A stretch of 28,034 nucleotides of DNA, from contig CAZENQ010000041.1 in NCBI GenBank assembly GCA_964513655.1, positions 1 through 28,034 on the forward strand, read 5' to 3'. The position numbers and the translations under genes were made by a program. The DNA comes from G020350405 sp964513655 (GTDB lineage: Bacteria > Planctomycetota > Phycisphaerae > Sedimentisphaerales > Anaerobacaceae). This document shows, piece after piece, positions 1-6,963 of this stretch (positions are counted from its first letter, which is position 1; the number at the start of each line of letters is the position of its first letter). Under the pieces are notes generated by a model that was not told the DNA's origin, searched no databases, and saw only the letters and a program-made list of their open reading frames with translations.

Positions 1-66
1 AACGGCGACCCTGACCACGAACCAAAAAATGAAAAACGAAACCAATTTTCGAAGGTAAAGAAATGA
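1..66 (+). CDS. C-terminal tail of an unidentified gene entering from the left
   Basis: Frame 1 is open from the first base and stops at TGA (64-66), giving a 21-residue hydrophilic, Lys/Asn-rich tail ending in FSKVKK. An ATG at 63-65 overlaps this stop in an ATGA arrangement, as seen in translationally coupled genes. The fragment is too short to identify a family, and an open frame of 21 codons could arise by chance, so this is only a plausible gene end. Confidence 0.33.
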   Translation, partial: NGDPDHEPKNEKRNQFSKVKK

Positions 67-166
67 ACATAACCTCAGCTTTAACAAAGAATTACGAAAA
101 TGACAGCCTGGCATACCCGGCCAACACGAACCCAATCTTGCCCGGTCTAAAACGACAACTCTACCG

Positions 167-274
167 CATTTACTCATCTACGCATTTACTCATTTACTCG
201 TCAACGCGTCCGCGTCCTCGCGAGGCACCCCAACTCTCCCGCATTTACTCATTTACTCGTCTACCCATTTACTC
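167..274. repeat. degenerate octamer tandem array
   Basis: The 9-mer CATTTACTC occurs six times, starting at 167, 183, 191, 242, 250 and 266. The spacings are 16, 8, 51, 8 and 16, all multiples of 8 except the central gap. The arrangement is two mirror-spaced blocks of octamers (catttact, catctacg, cgtctacc and similar) around a GC-rich centre. No function is known to me. It resembles low-complexity spacer DNA made by slippage. Confidence 0.8.
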
Positions 275-299
275 CTCCACGCATTCGCCCCTCAAAACA

Positions 300-336
300 T
301 GTCGCAAAGTGATAACAAATTTGCCAATATGCGACA
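300..336. repeat. inverted repeat TGTCGCA / TGCGACA
   Basis: TGTCGCA at 300-306 is an exact inverted copy of TGCGACA at 330-336. Inside it, GCAAA (304-308) can alternatively pair with TTTGC (320-324). No T-run follows, so it is not a terminator. It could be an operator or a chance structure. Confidence 0.35.
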
Positions 337-406
337 ACTTTCCCTGTGGACTTGTGCCCCCACAAACGGCACAAATTCACCCCCGGCCCCCGGATCCAGA
401 CCCATC

Positions 407-434
407 CTTACTCCTTACTTCTTACTCCTTACTC
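407..434. repeat. 7-bp tandem repeat, four units
   Basis: CTTACTC, CTTACTT, CTTACTC and CTTACTC lie head to tail in exact 7-base register, followed by a partial fifth unit and a T-run. It is a simple-sequence repeat in non-coding DNA. Confidence 0.8.
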
Positions 435-466
435 CTTTTTTTGTTGTAAATCTTCAAACGTTTGCA

Positions 467-550
467 CCCATTTTTTGTAAAAAGCGCGCTAATTTTTGTA
501 AGTTTCGTGCGATCTTTTGTAACTTTGTACCACGTTTTACAACTTTCAAA
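467..550. repeat. degenerate 21-bp tandem repeat, about four units
   Basis: TTTTGTAA begins at 473, 494 and 515, exactly 21 bases apart, within units that also share a gc.a..ttt start and a .tttcgt-like end. A fourth unit (530-550) carries the related GTTTTACAA. The period equals two helical turns and also seven codons, which produces a spurious repeating Phe-Cys peptide. No function is known. Confidence 0.65.
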
Positions 551-751
551 CACTTTTCCAAAAGTCGCACCCTTATTTTTCGCCCAAGAAATCTTACCCA
601 CCTTAACATTTTACCGTCCCATTTACAGACGCTCTCTCTCCGAATGTTGGTACTTCACCAGCCACAGAAAATCTCTTGGACTTCCGGCCGTAAACCGGTA
701 AAATGCCTTTTTTGAGAATTATCGCCGTTTTCTTGATAACCAGAGGCACTT

Positions 752-1882
752 ATGCGGATAAATTTATCTCGCCCGGACATCACAGAAAAAGAAATCAACG
801 CCGTCTCCGACGTTCTCCGCTCCCCCAATCTCTCTCTCGGCCCCAAAATCCCCGAATTCGAAGCAGCCTTCGCAAAATACATCGGCCGAAAACACGCTAT
901 AGCCGTCAACAGCGGCACCAGCGGCCTGTTTTTGTGCATTTCCGCACTAAAAATCGCCCCCGCCGACGAAGTCATTACCACGCCTTTTACCTTCATTGCC
1001 TCGTCAAATTGCATTATGATGGTGGGTGCCAGGCCCGTATTCGTCGATATTAACCCCGTAAGCCTGAATATCGACCCCTCCCAAATCGAGTCGAAGATCA
1101 CCGAAAAAACAAAAGCCATCCTGCCTGTAGAGGTCTTCGGCAACCCGGCAGGATTCGATAAGGTCTGCGAAATCGCTCAAAAACACGGTTTGCCTCTAAT
1201 CGAGGACAGTTGCGAAGCGCTCGGCTCCGCATTAAACGGCAAAAAGGTCGGAACGTTCGGCACAATGAGTTTATTTGCTTTTTACCCCAACAAACAGATA
1301 ACCACCGGCGAGGGCGGAATGATTTTGACCGACAACGACGATTTGGCCGATATGTGCGTCTCGCTTCGCAATCAGGGCAGGGGCAAACCCGGCACATGGC
1401 TCAGCCATGAGCGCCTGGGCTACAACTTCAGGCTCAGCGATATCAATTGTGCCCTCGGAATCGTCCAGCTTTCGAGAATCGACGAAATAAAGGCCAAACG
1501 AAGGCAGGTCGCAACGTGGTACCAGGAAATGCTTGCCGATGATGAGAGATTGATAGTGCCTGCCGAGCAGGATGGCTGCGAAATAAGCTGGTTTGTCTTC
1601 GTGATTAGACTTGCAGATAAATTCACCTTAGAGCAGCGAAACGGCATTTTGCAGGCAATGAGAGACGAGGGAATTCAGGTCAGCAATTACTTCCCACCCG
1701 TGCATTTACAGCCGTTTATGGTCGAGAAATTTGGCCACAGTGAAGGGGATTTTCCGGTTACAGAGTCCGTTTGTAAGAGCACAATTGCCCTGCCGTTTTA
1801 CAATAACCTGAGCAGGGACGAAGTGGCAGTTGTCTGTAAAACCCTTAAAGGTGCTTTGGACAACAGTTTGCGTACAGCTTAA
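752..1882 (+). CDS. DegT/DnrJ/EryC1/StrS-family PLP aminotransferase
   Basis: A 376-residue protein of normal length for the sugar aminotransferase family, which transfers an amino group (usually from glutamate) to a keto-sugar nucleotide in surface-glycan or antibiotic sugar pathways. Visible landmarks are NSGTSG (residues 53-58, cofactor phosphate binding), TTPFTF (76-81), the EDSCEALG segment (151-158, Asp152 expected to pair with the pyridine nitrogen) and FYPNKQITTGEGG, where Lys181 is the expected PLP lysine. The ATG follows an AGAGGC ribosome site. The substrate cannot be told from sequence. It is separated from the glycan locus at 6950-16006 by unrelated genes, so a link to that pathway is only possible. 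The fold and chemistry are secure, the sugar is not. Confidence 0.93.
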   Translation: MRINLSRPDITEKEINAVSDVLRSPNLSLGPKIPEFEAAFAKYIGRKHAIAVNSGTSGLFLCISALKIAPADEVITTPFTFIASSNCIMMVGARPVFVDINPVSLNIDPSQIESKITEKTKAILPVEVFGNPAGFDKVCEIAQKHGLPLIEDSCEALGSALNGKKVGTFGTMSLFAFYPNKQITTGEGGMILTDNDDLADMCVSLRNQGRGKPGTWLSHERLGYNFRLSDINCALGIVQLSRIDEIKAKRRQVATWYQEMLADDERLIVPAEQDGCEISWFVFVIRLADKFTLEQRNGILQAMRDEGIQVSNYFPPVHLQPFMVEKFGHSEGDFPVTESVCKSTIALPFYNNLSRDEVAVVCKTLKGALDNSLRTA

Positions 1883-2047
1883 GCACGTTTTTCGGCGAAT
1901 ACCGAATATAATTTGGCGTTTCTGCGCCATTTTGAATTTGGCATATGCGGCTTTGTATCGTAAATATTTAATAGAGTATGTGCGAAGGGCCGGTGGAGGA
2001 GAGCGGCCAATAAAAATGTGGTTTCTTTGAAAAGGAAAGACACCCGA

Positions 2048-2320
2048 ATGGGAGGATGGAGAAGCAAGCTCGTAGTTCTGCTGGTAGTGTATTTCGCAGG
2101 TTTTGCAACCGCAATCTATTGTCTGGCGCCAGTGCCTGAGGATCAGGCTGGCGAACCCCCTGAAAAACACGCAGTGCACTCGGCATTAAAGTCTGATGAA
2201 TTTGCACAGTCTTTTAACGTCCGGATGCACAAATGCCTGGACTTCAGCAAGGACGCTGCTCGGCGGGCAGGGGCCTTTATTAAGCAAAAGCTTGATGACA
2301 GGCATCAAAGCGATGGTTAA
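2048..2320 (+). CDS. small membrane-anchored protein of unknown function
   Basis: A 90-residue protein that I do not recognise. After MGGWRSK comes one hydrophobic segment (about residues 8-25, LVVLLVVYFAGFATAIYC), then a Pro/Glu-rich linker and a charged C-terminal half, KRKD-like and probably helical. The positive N-terminus suggests a single-pass anchor with the tail outside the cytoplasm. The frame is also open from a GTG at 2018, but the ATG at 2048 has an AGGA (2033-2036) at 11 bases and starts directly before the anchor, so I prefer it. It lies 165 bases after the aminotransferase on the same strand and is followed by a strong terminator, so it probably ends that transcript. Hydrophobicity and terminator context support a real gene. 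Confidence 0.6.
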   Translation: MGGWRSKLVVLLVVYFAGFATAIYCLAPVPEDQAGEPPEKHAVHSALKSDEFAQSFNVRMHKCLDFSKDAARRAGAFIKQKLDDRHQSDG

Positions 2321-2408
2321 GCAAAGGCGAATGTAACTTTCCTACGGACTCTTAATTGCTAACACATATACGTGTTTCGAAGGGGGGGCGTATATACAAC
2401 ACTGTATA

Positions 2409-2444
2409 GGCCGTGGGTCTTCGGGCCCACGGCCGCCCATTTTT
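2409..2444 (+). terminator. rho-independent terminator with UUCG loop
   Basis: An 11-bp stem (2409-2419 with 2424-2434, one G.T pair) is capped by TTCG closed by a C-G pair, the very stable cUUCGg tetraloop, and is followed by gcccattttt. It ends the + strand unit of the aminotransferase and the small anchored protein. The T-run is only on the + side, so it should not stop transcription from the phosphatase gene opposite. Confidence 0.85.
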
Positions 2445-2521
2445 AAACCAACGCTTAAGGCATTCCTCTTTTTACCTGACCGCGGCCAGCCTATTCTCTC
2501 ACAATTTATAAAGCGAGACCT

Positions 2522-5179
2522 TTAGAAATTAACCTCAATCGTCTGGCCTTGGTCCTCTGGTATAGACTGCACATTTTTTAAGGCCTTCATCTTCGCGGTA
2601 TTCGGTTCCCCGACCTTAACAGTATAAGTCCCTGCCCTGAATACCTTTGGCCGAAACGACGTACCGTTAATGCGCAGCGTGTAAACGATTTCATTGTTCT
2701 GCTCGTCGATGACCTGGATGATCGGATCGGTCATCCCGCTGACCTTAATCACAGGAAGCCAGGCCGCCGCCTTGCGTCCATAATTGTCGGTTTGCTTGAC
2801 AATAACCGGCCAGCCTGGATACGGAGCCCCTGCATCAGGATCGGCATACCGAGGCCAGGCTTCAATTGTGGCTGTCCGCTTGCTTTTGTCCAATTTGACA
2901 ATGCCATAGCCCGGCGCTCGATTGTGGAGGTCAGCAGGCTCATGGCCGGAGGCAATTGGATTCGACACGGCGTAAACGGTCATCAGGTTGCCGAACCCAT
3001 CCCTGTAATCGCCGGTATACCGCGGCATGCCTGGCTTGTGATTCTGCCCCGGCTGCGATGGAAGCCATCTTCGGGGCCAGCAATTGCCTATCGCCGGCAC
3101 ACAAAACGCGAAACTCGAATCACCCCAGTCCTCCACCCCATATTGAACCGTACTGCCGAGATGTTGGTCACCGGCTATATGCAGGGCAAAGGCTCGCCGC
3201 ATCTCGCGAAGCGCTTTGTTGCGGCCCGTCTGGGGCCAGCTGCCACTGTCGGCATCTGCAACGGGCATGTCATCTTCCGGATACTCGTCGGGGGCAAAAA
3301 TCTTCAGGCTTGGCACCACGCGATCATTTAGTTTTTCCACCGGCAGTGTCGCCACGTTTGAGAAAACCGTCTGCGAGAGCACCACTTTCATCCATACACC
3401 ATCTGACCAGTCGGCCGCCCAATCATGTAGGAATTTAAGCTGTCTGTCCCCAAGTAATTTGGCGCCAGGCACATCGGCATTTTTGACGGGGTCAAAATCC
3501 TGATTATGGAACCAGCCGTTTACCACGTTGCCGTCGGGAATCACCGCCGTCGGCGATGACTTCCACTTGCGGTCCTCGATGACAGCGAAGCTAACACCGC
3601 CGTAGTTCATTGATGTGTAATAGACACCGATGCCCTGGTCAACAGGCGTCGGATCATACGGATCAGGCAGATGGCTGGTCTGTGTCCGCTGCACCATATT
3701 GACAAACGATGCAGGCATAACGTAACCGCCGTCATCCGGTTTCTTAGCCGGCCTACCGCCCGCGCCCCAGATATTGCCGTGGTAAACGTCATGGTCGTCC
3801 GGAATGCAGATGCAGGGTACATCGCGGGCCAATTCTCCAAACGCCCAGCACCACAGGTACCATTTGTACATATAATCAAGCTCAGCTTTCGCGAGCGGCG
3901 CTTTTACCGCAACAGTAGGGCTGTAGCCCTCATAGACCTGGTCGCCGCTGAAAAACAGCACGTCCGGTTTGTGCTTTGCTACATGTTCTGCAACTTCATT
4001 ATGTGGAAACCATAATCCGTCTTCCGTCCATGCAAATTTCCGCCCGCCGACACCCCAGGGACGGACGTTGAAGTTGCCCGTGAAGGCAGCTACAACAACT
4101 GATTCGTTATCTACCGGCTCGCGTTTTATCGTACCGAACCAACTGTATTGCCTCATCGAACCGTCCGCCTGCTTTAACTTGTAAACCACACCATAGGGAG
4201 TATCCTTTTTCGAGTCCCAATCCTCCACACGAAATGGCGCGGTATAGCCGGGAACGATAATCATCGTAGCTGCCAGCGTTTCCCACTTGCCTTTTTGTTT
4301 TATCTGCAGTTCCACGGTCTGGTCATCAGTTGGCCCGAGGGGCATCATCTGAGCAGTCATCTTGAGGATGTTGCGGTGTAGTGTGTACTGTGCACACAGC
4401 ACCGGCCCGCACAGCCGACCGGCATGAACGCCGACCTTGCTGCCGTAAACCTCCCAGTCGCGGAACCAATACCGTCCGGTGTTCTTACCTGAGCCGGGGT
4501 GCGAGACAATCGCGACGTTGCCTACCAGCCGCGCCGAATCCACGTTTTCCAGCGTGACCCGACTGAGAACGCGCCGTGTTTCGGGGTCTGAGACTGAGAG
4601 GTCCAACTTGTATCCACCATCAGCCGGCTTGCCTTCAAGATGAAACGCAAGCTCCTGGGGTAAGGACTCCGGTGTATCTTCTCCAGCAGCAAGCACTGGA
4701 TAGCCTTCCTTTGTCATATCGCGAAAGACGGCCCTACCTGTAGCCTCCATTGCGGCAATGATACCACCTCCCGGCCCATAGCTGTGGTGCACCAGGGCCG
4801 CAGCCCGATAGTCCACTTCAGGACCGGCACTAATGAGAAAACCTGTCGCCGAATCCGGCGAGACTTTTGCCGATTTGCTTATCAATCCCGTTCGAACCGT
4901 TATATAAAAGTCGCCTTCTTTGGCATTCAGACGCCTCGTTAGCAGATGCACTGTCCGCATGGGCTTTTCGGGCCGGCCTTCGATGCACTCAAGTCTGCCG
5001 CTCGAGATGCGCCAGTCCTGCAGGCGGTTCGCCCAGTATTCAGGGCCGACCCACGTTCGCTCGACATCCTCCGGCCAGGCGCTGTGGAACACCTGGGCCA
5101 CAGCAAGCGTAGACGAGCAAAAAAGATGCACCGAAATACAGATTGTCAAAATACTGATTCGTGTTCTCTGACGCAGCAT
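2522..5179 (-). CDS. exported PhoD-like metallophosphatase with large N-terminal extension
   Basis: An 885-residue protein. A signal peptide (about residues 1-29, cleavage after AVAQ) directs export. Residues 30-250 form a beta-rich region with the look of a glycan- or laminin-G-type domain, though I cannot name it. Residues about 360-760 carry the PhoD/alkaline phosphatase D metal-site motifs: SGDQ (411-414), DDHD (461-464) and HIAGDQH (667-673), which in this family bind the dinuclear metal centre. A C-terminal beta-type domain follows. Classical PhoD enzymes are phosphodiesterases/phosphomonoesterases of the periplasm, but the substrate here is unknown. The length is well above a minimal PhoD. 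AAGGAG (5187-5192) lies 7 bases before the ATG. It starts 36 bases after the DUF434-type gene and is probably co-transcribed with it. Confidence 0.88.
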   Translation of the reverse strand: MLRQRTRISILTICISVHLFCSSTLAVAQVFHSAWPEDVERTWVGPEYWANRLQDWRISSGRLECIEGRPEKPMRTVHLLTRRLNAKEGDFYITVRTGLISKSAKVSPDSATGFLISAGPEVDYRAAALVHHSYGPGGGIIAAMEATGRAVFRDMTKEGYPVLAAGEDTPESLPQELAFHLEGKPADGGYKLDLSVSDPETRRVLSRVTLENVDSARLVGNVAIVSHPGSGKNTGRYWFRDWEVYGSKVGVHAGRLCGPVLCAQYTLHRNILKMTAQMMPLGPTDDQTVELQIKQKGKWETLAATMIIVPGYTAPFRVEDWDSKKDTPYGVVYKLKQADGSMRQYSWFGTIKREPVDNESVVVAAFTGNFNVRPWGVGGRKFAWTEDGLWFPHNEVAEHVAKHKPDVLFFSGDQVYEGYSPTVAVKAPLAKAELDYMYKWYLWCWAFGELARDVPCICIPDDHDVYHGNIWGAGGRPAKKPDDGGYVMPASFVNMVQRTQTSHLPDPYDPTPVDQGIGVYYTSMNYGGVSFAVIEDRKWKSSPTAVIPDGNVVNGWFHNQDFDPVKNADVPGAKLLGDRQLKFLHDWAADWSDGVWMKVVLSQTVFSNVATLPVEKLNDRVVPSLKIFAPDEYPEDDMPVADADSGSWPQTGRNKALREMRRAFALHIAGDQHLGSTVQYGVEDWGDSSFAFCVPAIGNCWPRRWLPSQPGQNHKPGMPRYTGDYRDGFGNLMTVYAVSNPIASGHEPADLHNRAPGYGIVKLDKSKRTATIEAWPRYADPDAGAPYPGWPVIVKQTDNYGRKAAAWLPVIKVSGMTDPIIQVIDEQNNEIVYTLRINGTSFRPKVFRAGTYTVKVGEPNTAKMKALKNVQSIPEDQGQTIEVNF

Positions 5180-5215
5180 GTAACATCTCCTTCTACACTT
5201 AGTTTTCTAATTAGA

Positions 5216-5932
5216 TTATGATAAGTCCACTACCCAGGCTTTTGTGATTTTTTCTTCGATGATGGCCCGGGCCAGATTGACCCAGCTCTTGCAGCCGTCC
5301 AGCACGACACTGTCGCTGCTAACTACGGTAAGGTCGCTTTTTATCAGTTTGGCATCGGGACTGGTCAAAAGTTCAATCTCCCAGTCCCAGTTGTTTTCCC
5401 GGGCCAGCTTGCCAATTAGTGTTTTTAGCCGGCCGCTGTTCGAGACCGGGCTGTCCAACAGCCATTGACAATCGATTATACCGGCCTCTTTTAAGAATTC
5501 GCCTATAAGCTGCATAGCAGGTATAGTCTCAGTGACCTTGCGGTATGTTCCGTGTACGCTTGCCAGGTCCCTGCAGCAGCCATCGCGCCCCTTGAAAATC
5601 ACCGCGTTACTCATCGCCGCCTCAACGGTTATCAAGATATTGTAACCATCGAGCATAATTGGGCGGTTGGCAGCGTTTTTTAGTGAAACACAGCGTTCAT
5701 TTCTGAGGTTGAGCTGCCGGTCGGAGCAGGCACTTCGCATAATCGCCAGCCTTTGTCTCTCCGTCAGTGAGAACTTATCACCGACTAATTTAAGAGCACT
5801 TTTCTCAGCGTAGCCTTTTGTCAGCAGCATCGAAAAGTCGGCGAGGGCTGTGTGCAAATCGTCGATTGCGGCAGGTGCAAACAACTTTCTATCTGCGGGG
5901 TGCGGGCCTCTGTGAGTTCGCCTGTCGGGCAT
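5216..5932 (-). CDS. DUF434-type protein (two-domain, unknown function)
   Basis: A 238-residue protein that matches my memory of the DUF434 family, found in archaea and scattered bacteria. The N-terminal part has the typical RRTHRGPHPADRKLF opening, a GYAEKSALKLVGD segment and a LTERQRLAIMRSACSD helix. The C-terminal half (LDGYNILITVEAA, RDLASVHGTYRK, WLLDSPVSNSGRLK, VVSSDSVVLD) has the acidic-residue pattern of a PIN/NYN-like nuclease fold, but that is inference. The frame is also open from an ATG at 5938. I choose the ATG at 5932 because AAGGA lies 9 bases before it but only 3 before the other. It is divergent from the MBL-fold gene and leads into the PhoD-like gene. Confidence 0.8.
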   Translation of the reverse strand: MPDRRTHRGPHPADRKLFAPAAIDDLHTALADFSMLLTKGYAEKSALKLVGDKFSLTERQRLAIMRSACSDRQLNLRNERCVSLKNAANRPIMLDGYNILITVEAAMSNAVIFKGRDGCCRDLASVHGTYRKVTETIPAMQLIGEFLKEAGIIDCQWLLDSPVSNSGRLKTLIGKLARENNWDWEIELLTSPDAKLIKSDLTVVSSDSVVLDGCKSWVNLARAIIEEKITKAWVVDLS

Positions 5933-5941
5933 AAGCATTTG

Positions 5942-5946
5942 TCCTT
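5942..5946 (-). promoter_or_regulatory. ribosome binding site deciding the DUF434-type start
   Basis: AAGGA on the minus strand lies 9 bases before the ATG at 5932 and only 3 before the upstream ATG at 5938, favouring the shorter protein. Confidence 0.6.
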
Positions 5947-6007
5947 AATTGAACCGGCAGCTATGATAATTGAAAAGCAGACGGTTCACAAGCACTGCAA
6001 AAACAAA

Positions 6008-6036
6008 TTGACACACACGCCGGCCGTACCTACTAT
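6008..6036 (+). promoter_or_regulatory. sigma70-type promoter for the MBL-fold gene
   Basis: A perfect TTGACA (6008-6013) is followed after 17 bases by TACTAT (6031-6036), a four-of-six -10 box. Transcription would start near 6043, leaving a leader of about 30 bases. TATAAG three bases further on is an alternative -10 at a 20-base spacing, which is poorer. Confidence 0.45.
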
Positions 6037-6071
6037 AAGCTTTTCCAGAATTTGCAGGCCGTGAAAACCAA

Positions 6072-6920
6072 ATGCCAAGTTACAATTTAGCACATATAAA
6101 GATAGACGAACTGGATATCACCGGCTATTCGGTTGCAGGTGAGGAGACCGTTGTTGCCATGCCGCAGTTGGACGTTTGCTTTGATGCCGGCAAGGCCCCC
6201 AATCAGATTATTCCCATAAACAATGTTTTGCTTACTCACGGGCATATGGACCATGCCGCGGGCATTGCATATTATCTGTCGCACCGGAATTTCTGCGGCC
6301 TGCCTGCGGGGACAATACTGGCCCCGGAGAATTTGCTGGGGCCGATTAGAGATATAATTGATGCCTGGGGCCGGCTGGACGGCAATAAGGTGCCCGCTAA
6401 TCTGGTTGGCGTAAAGGCCGGTGACGAACACAAGATAAAGCCGAATCTGTTTACAAGGGTTTTCCCCACCAAGCACAGCAGGGGCTCCGTTGGTTACAGC
6501 GTGATAGAGAGGCGGAAAAAACTCAAAGCCGAATACGCCGGACTTGCAGGGCCGAAAATTGTCGAGTTGAAAAAGCAGGGAATCGAAATAGATTACCCGC
6601 TGGAGATACCGATTGTCACCTACCTTGGTGATACGCGGTATGTTGATTTCTCGCAGTTGAAATACATCGTTGAAAGCAAGATTTTAATCGCCGAATGTAC
6701 GTTCTATGAGAGCGAGCATGCCAAAAGGGCCGAGGCGGGCTGGCATATGCACATTGACGAATTTGCAGAGCTTATCGAAAAGCTGCAAAATGAGCATATT
6801 GTCATCACACATACCACCCAGCGAACATCTATGCAGGATATTCGAAAGATATTAAAAAATGCCATGTCGGCGGAGAAATATAAAAAGATTATCCTGCTAA
6901 TGGACAAAGGACGCAGATAG
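6072..6920 (+). CDS. MBL-fold metallo-hydrolase, RNase Z-like
   Basis: A 282-residue protein of the metallo-beta-lactamase superfamily. The metal-binding motif HGHMDH (His56, His58, Asp60, His61) is intact, and the later ligands are probably His135 (FPTKHSRGS), Asp187 (TYLGDTRY) and His247 (VITHTTQR). The overall plan, with LLTHGHMDHAAG, a short exosite-like insert and an ITHTT ending, is closest to tRNA 3'-processing RNase Z and its relatives, as best I can tell. A different phosphodiesterase or hydrolase role cannot be excluded. It is cytoplasmic, with no signal peptide. No good ribosome site precedes the ATG. It has its own divergent promoter and ends facing the TMTC-like gene. Confidence 0.85.
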   Translation: MPSYNLAHIKIDELDITGYSVAGEETVVAMPQLDVCFDAGKAPNQIIPINNVLLTHGHMDHAAGIAYYLSHRNFCGLPAGTILAPENLLGPIRDIIDAWGRLDGNKVPANLVGVKAGDEHKIKPNLFTRVFPTKHSRGSVGYSVIERRKKLKAEYAGLAGPKIVELKKQGIEIDYPLEIPIVTYLGDTRYVDFSQLKYIVESKILIAECTFYESEHAKRAEAGWHMHIDEFAELIEKLQNEHIVITHTTQRTSMQDIRKILKNAMSAEKYKKIILLMDKGRR

Positions 6921-6945
6921 GATTTCCAGGGGATTGAACGCGTTT

Positions 6946-6963
6946 GATGCTAAGGCATCTTTT
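6946..6963 (+). terminator. weak terminator after the MBL-fold gene
   Basis: GATGC (6946-6950), loop taag, GCATC (6955-6959) and four T residues. The stem is only 5 bp and the site overlaps the end of the opposing TMTC-like gene, which starts its stop codon at 6952. Plausible because the two genes converge within 29 bases. Confidence 0.35.

Larger units (their letters stand above)
67..751. other. gene-free, repeat-rich intergenic stretch
   Basis: About 685 bases without a convincing gene. Open frames exist (for example 63-449 and 299-715), but their translations are low-complexity products of the repeats (Ser/Thr/Tyr/Leu runs, Phe-Cys repeats) with no family resemblance. The stretch holds an 8-bp array (167-274), a 7-bp array (407-434), a 21-bp array (467-550) and an inverted repeat (300-336). 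The last 150 bases must contain the promoter of the aminotransferase gene at 752, but no clear -35/-10 pair stands out. Confidence 0.6.

Noticed and set aside
167..274. CRISPR array
   Set aside because: The repeat units are 8-9 bases with no unique spacers of 25-40 bases, and there are no cas genes nearby.
63..715. Open frames 63-449 and 299-715 as real genes
   Set aside because: Their translations are made of the tandem repeats (Ser/Thr/Tyr/Leu runs, Phe-Cys units), overlap each other and resemble no family. Only the first dozen codons of the 63 frame look non-random.
1907..1912. TATAAT as a promoter of the small anchored protein
   Set aside because: The -10 is perfect, but no -35 like sequence lies 15-19 bases upstream, so I do not list it.
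2792..3503. Long frames antisense to the PhoD-like gene (2792-3331, 2956-3438, 3216-3503)
   Set aside because: They lie wholly inside a gene with clear family motifs on the other strand and have no recognisable domains, so they are shadows of its codon use.
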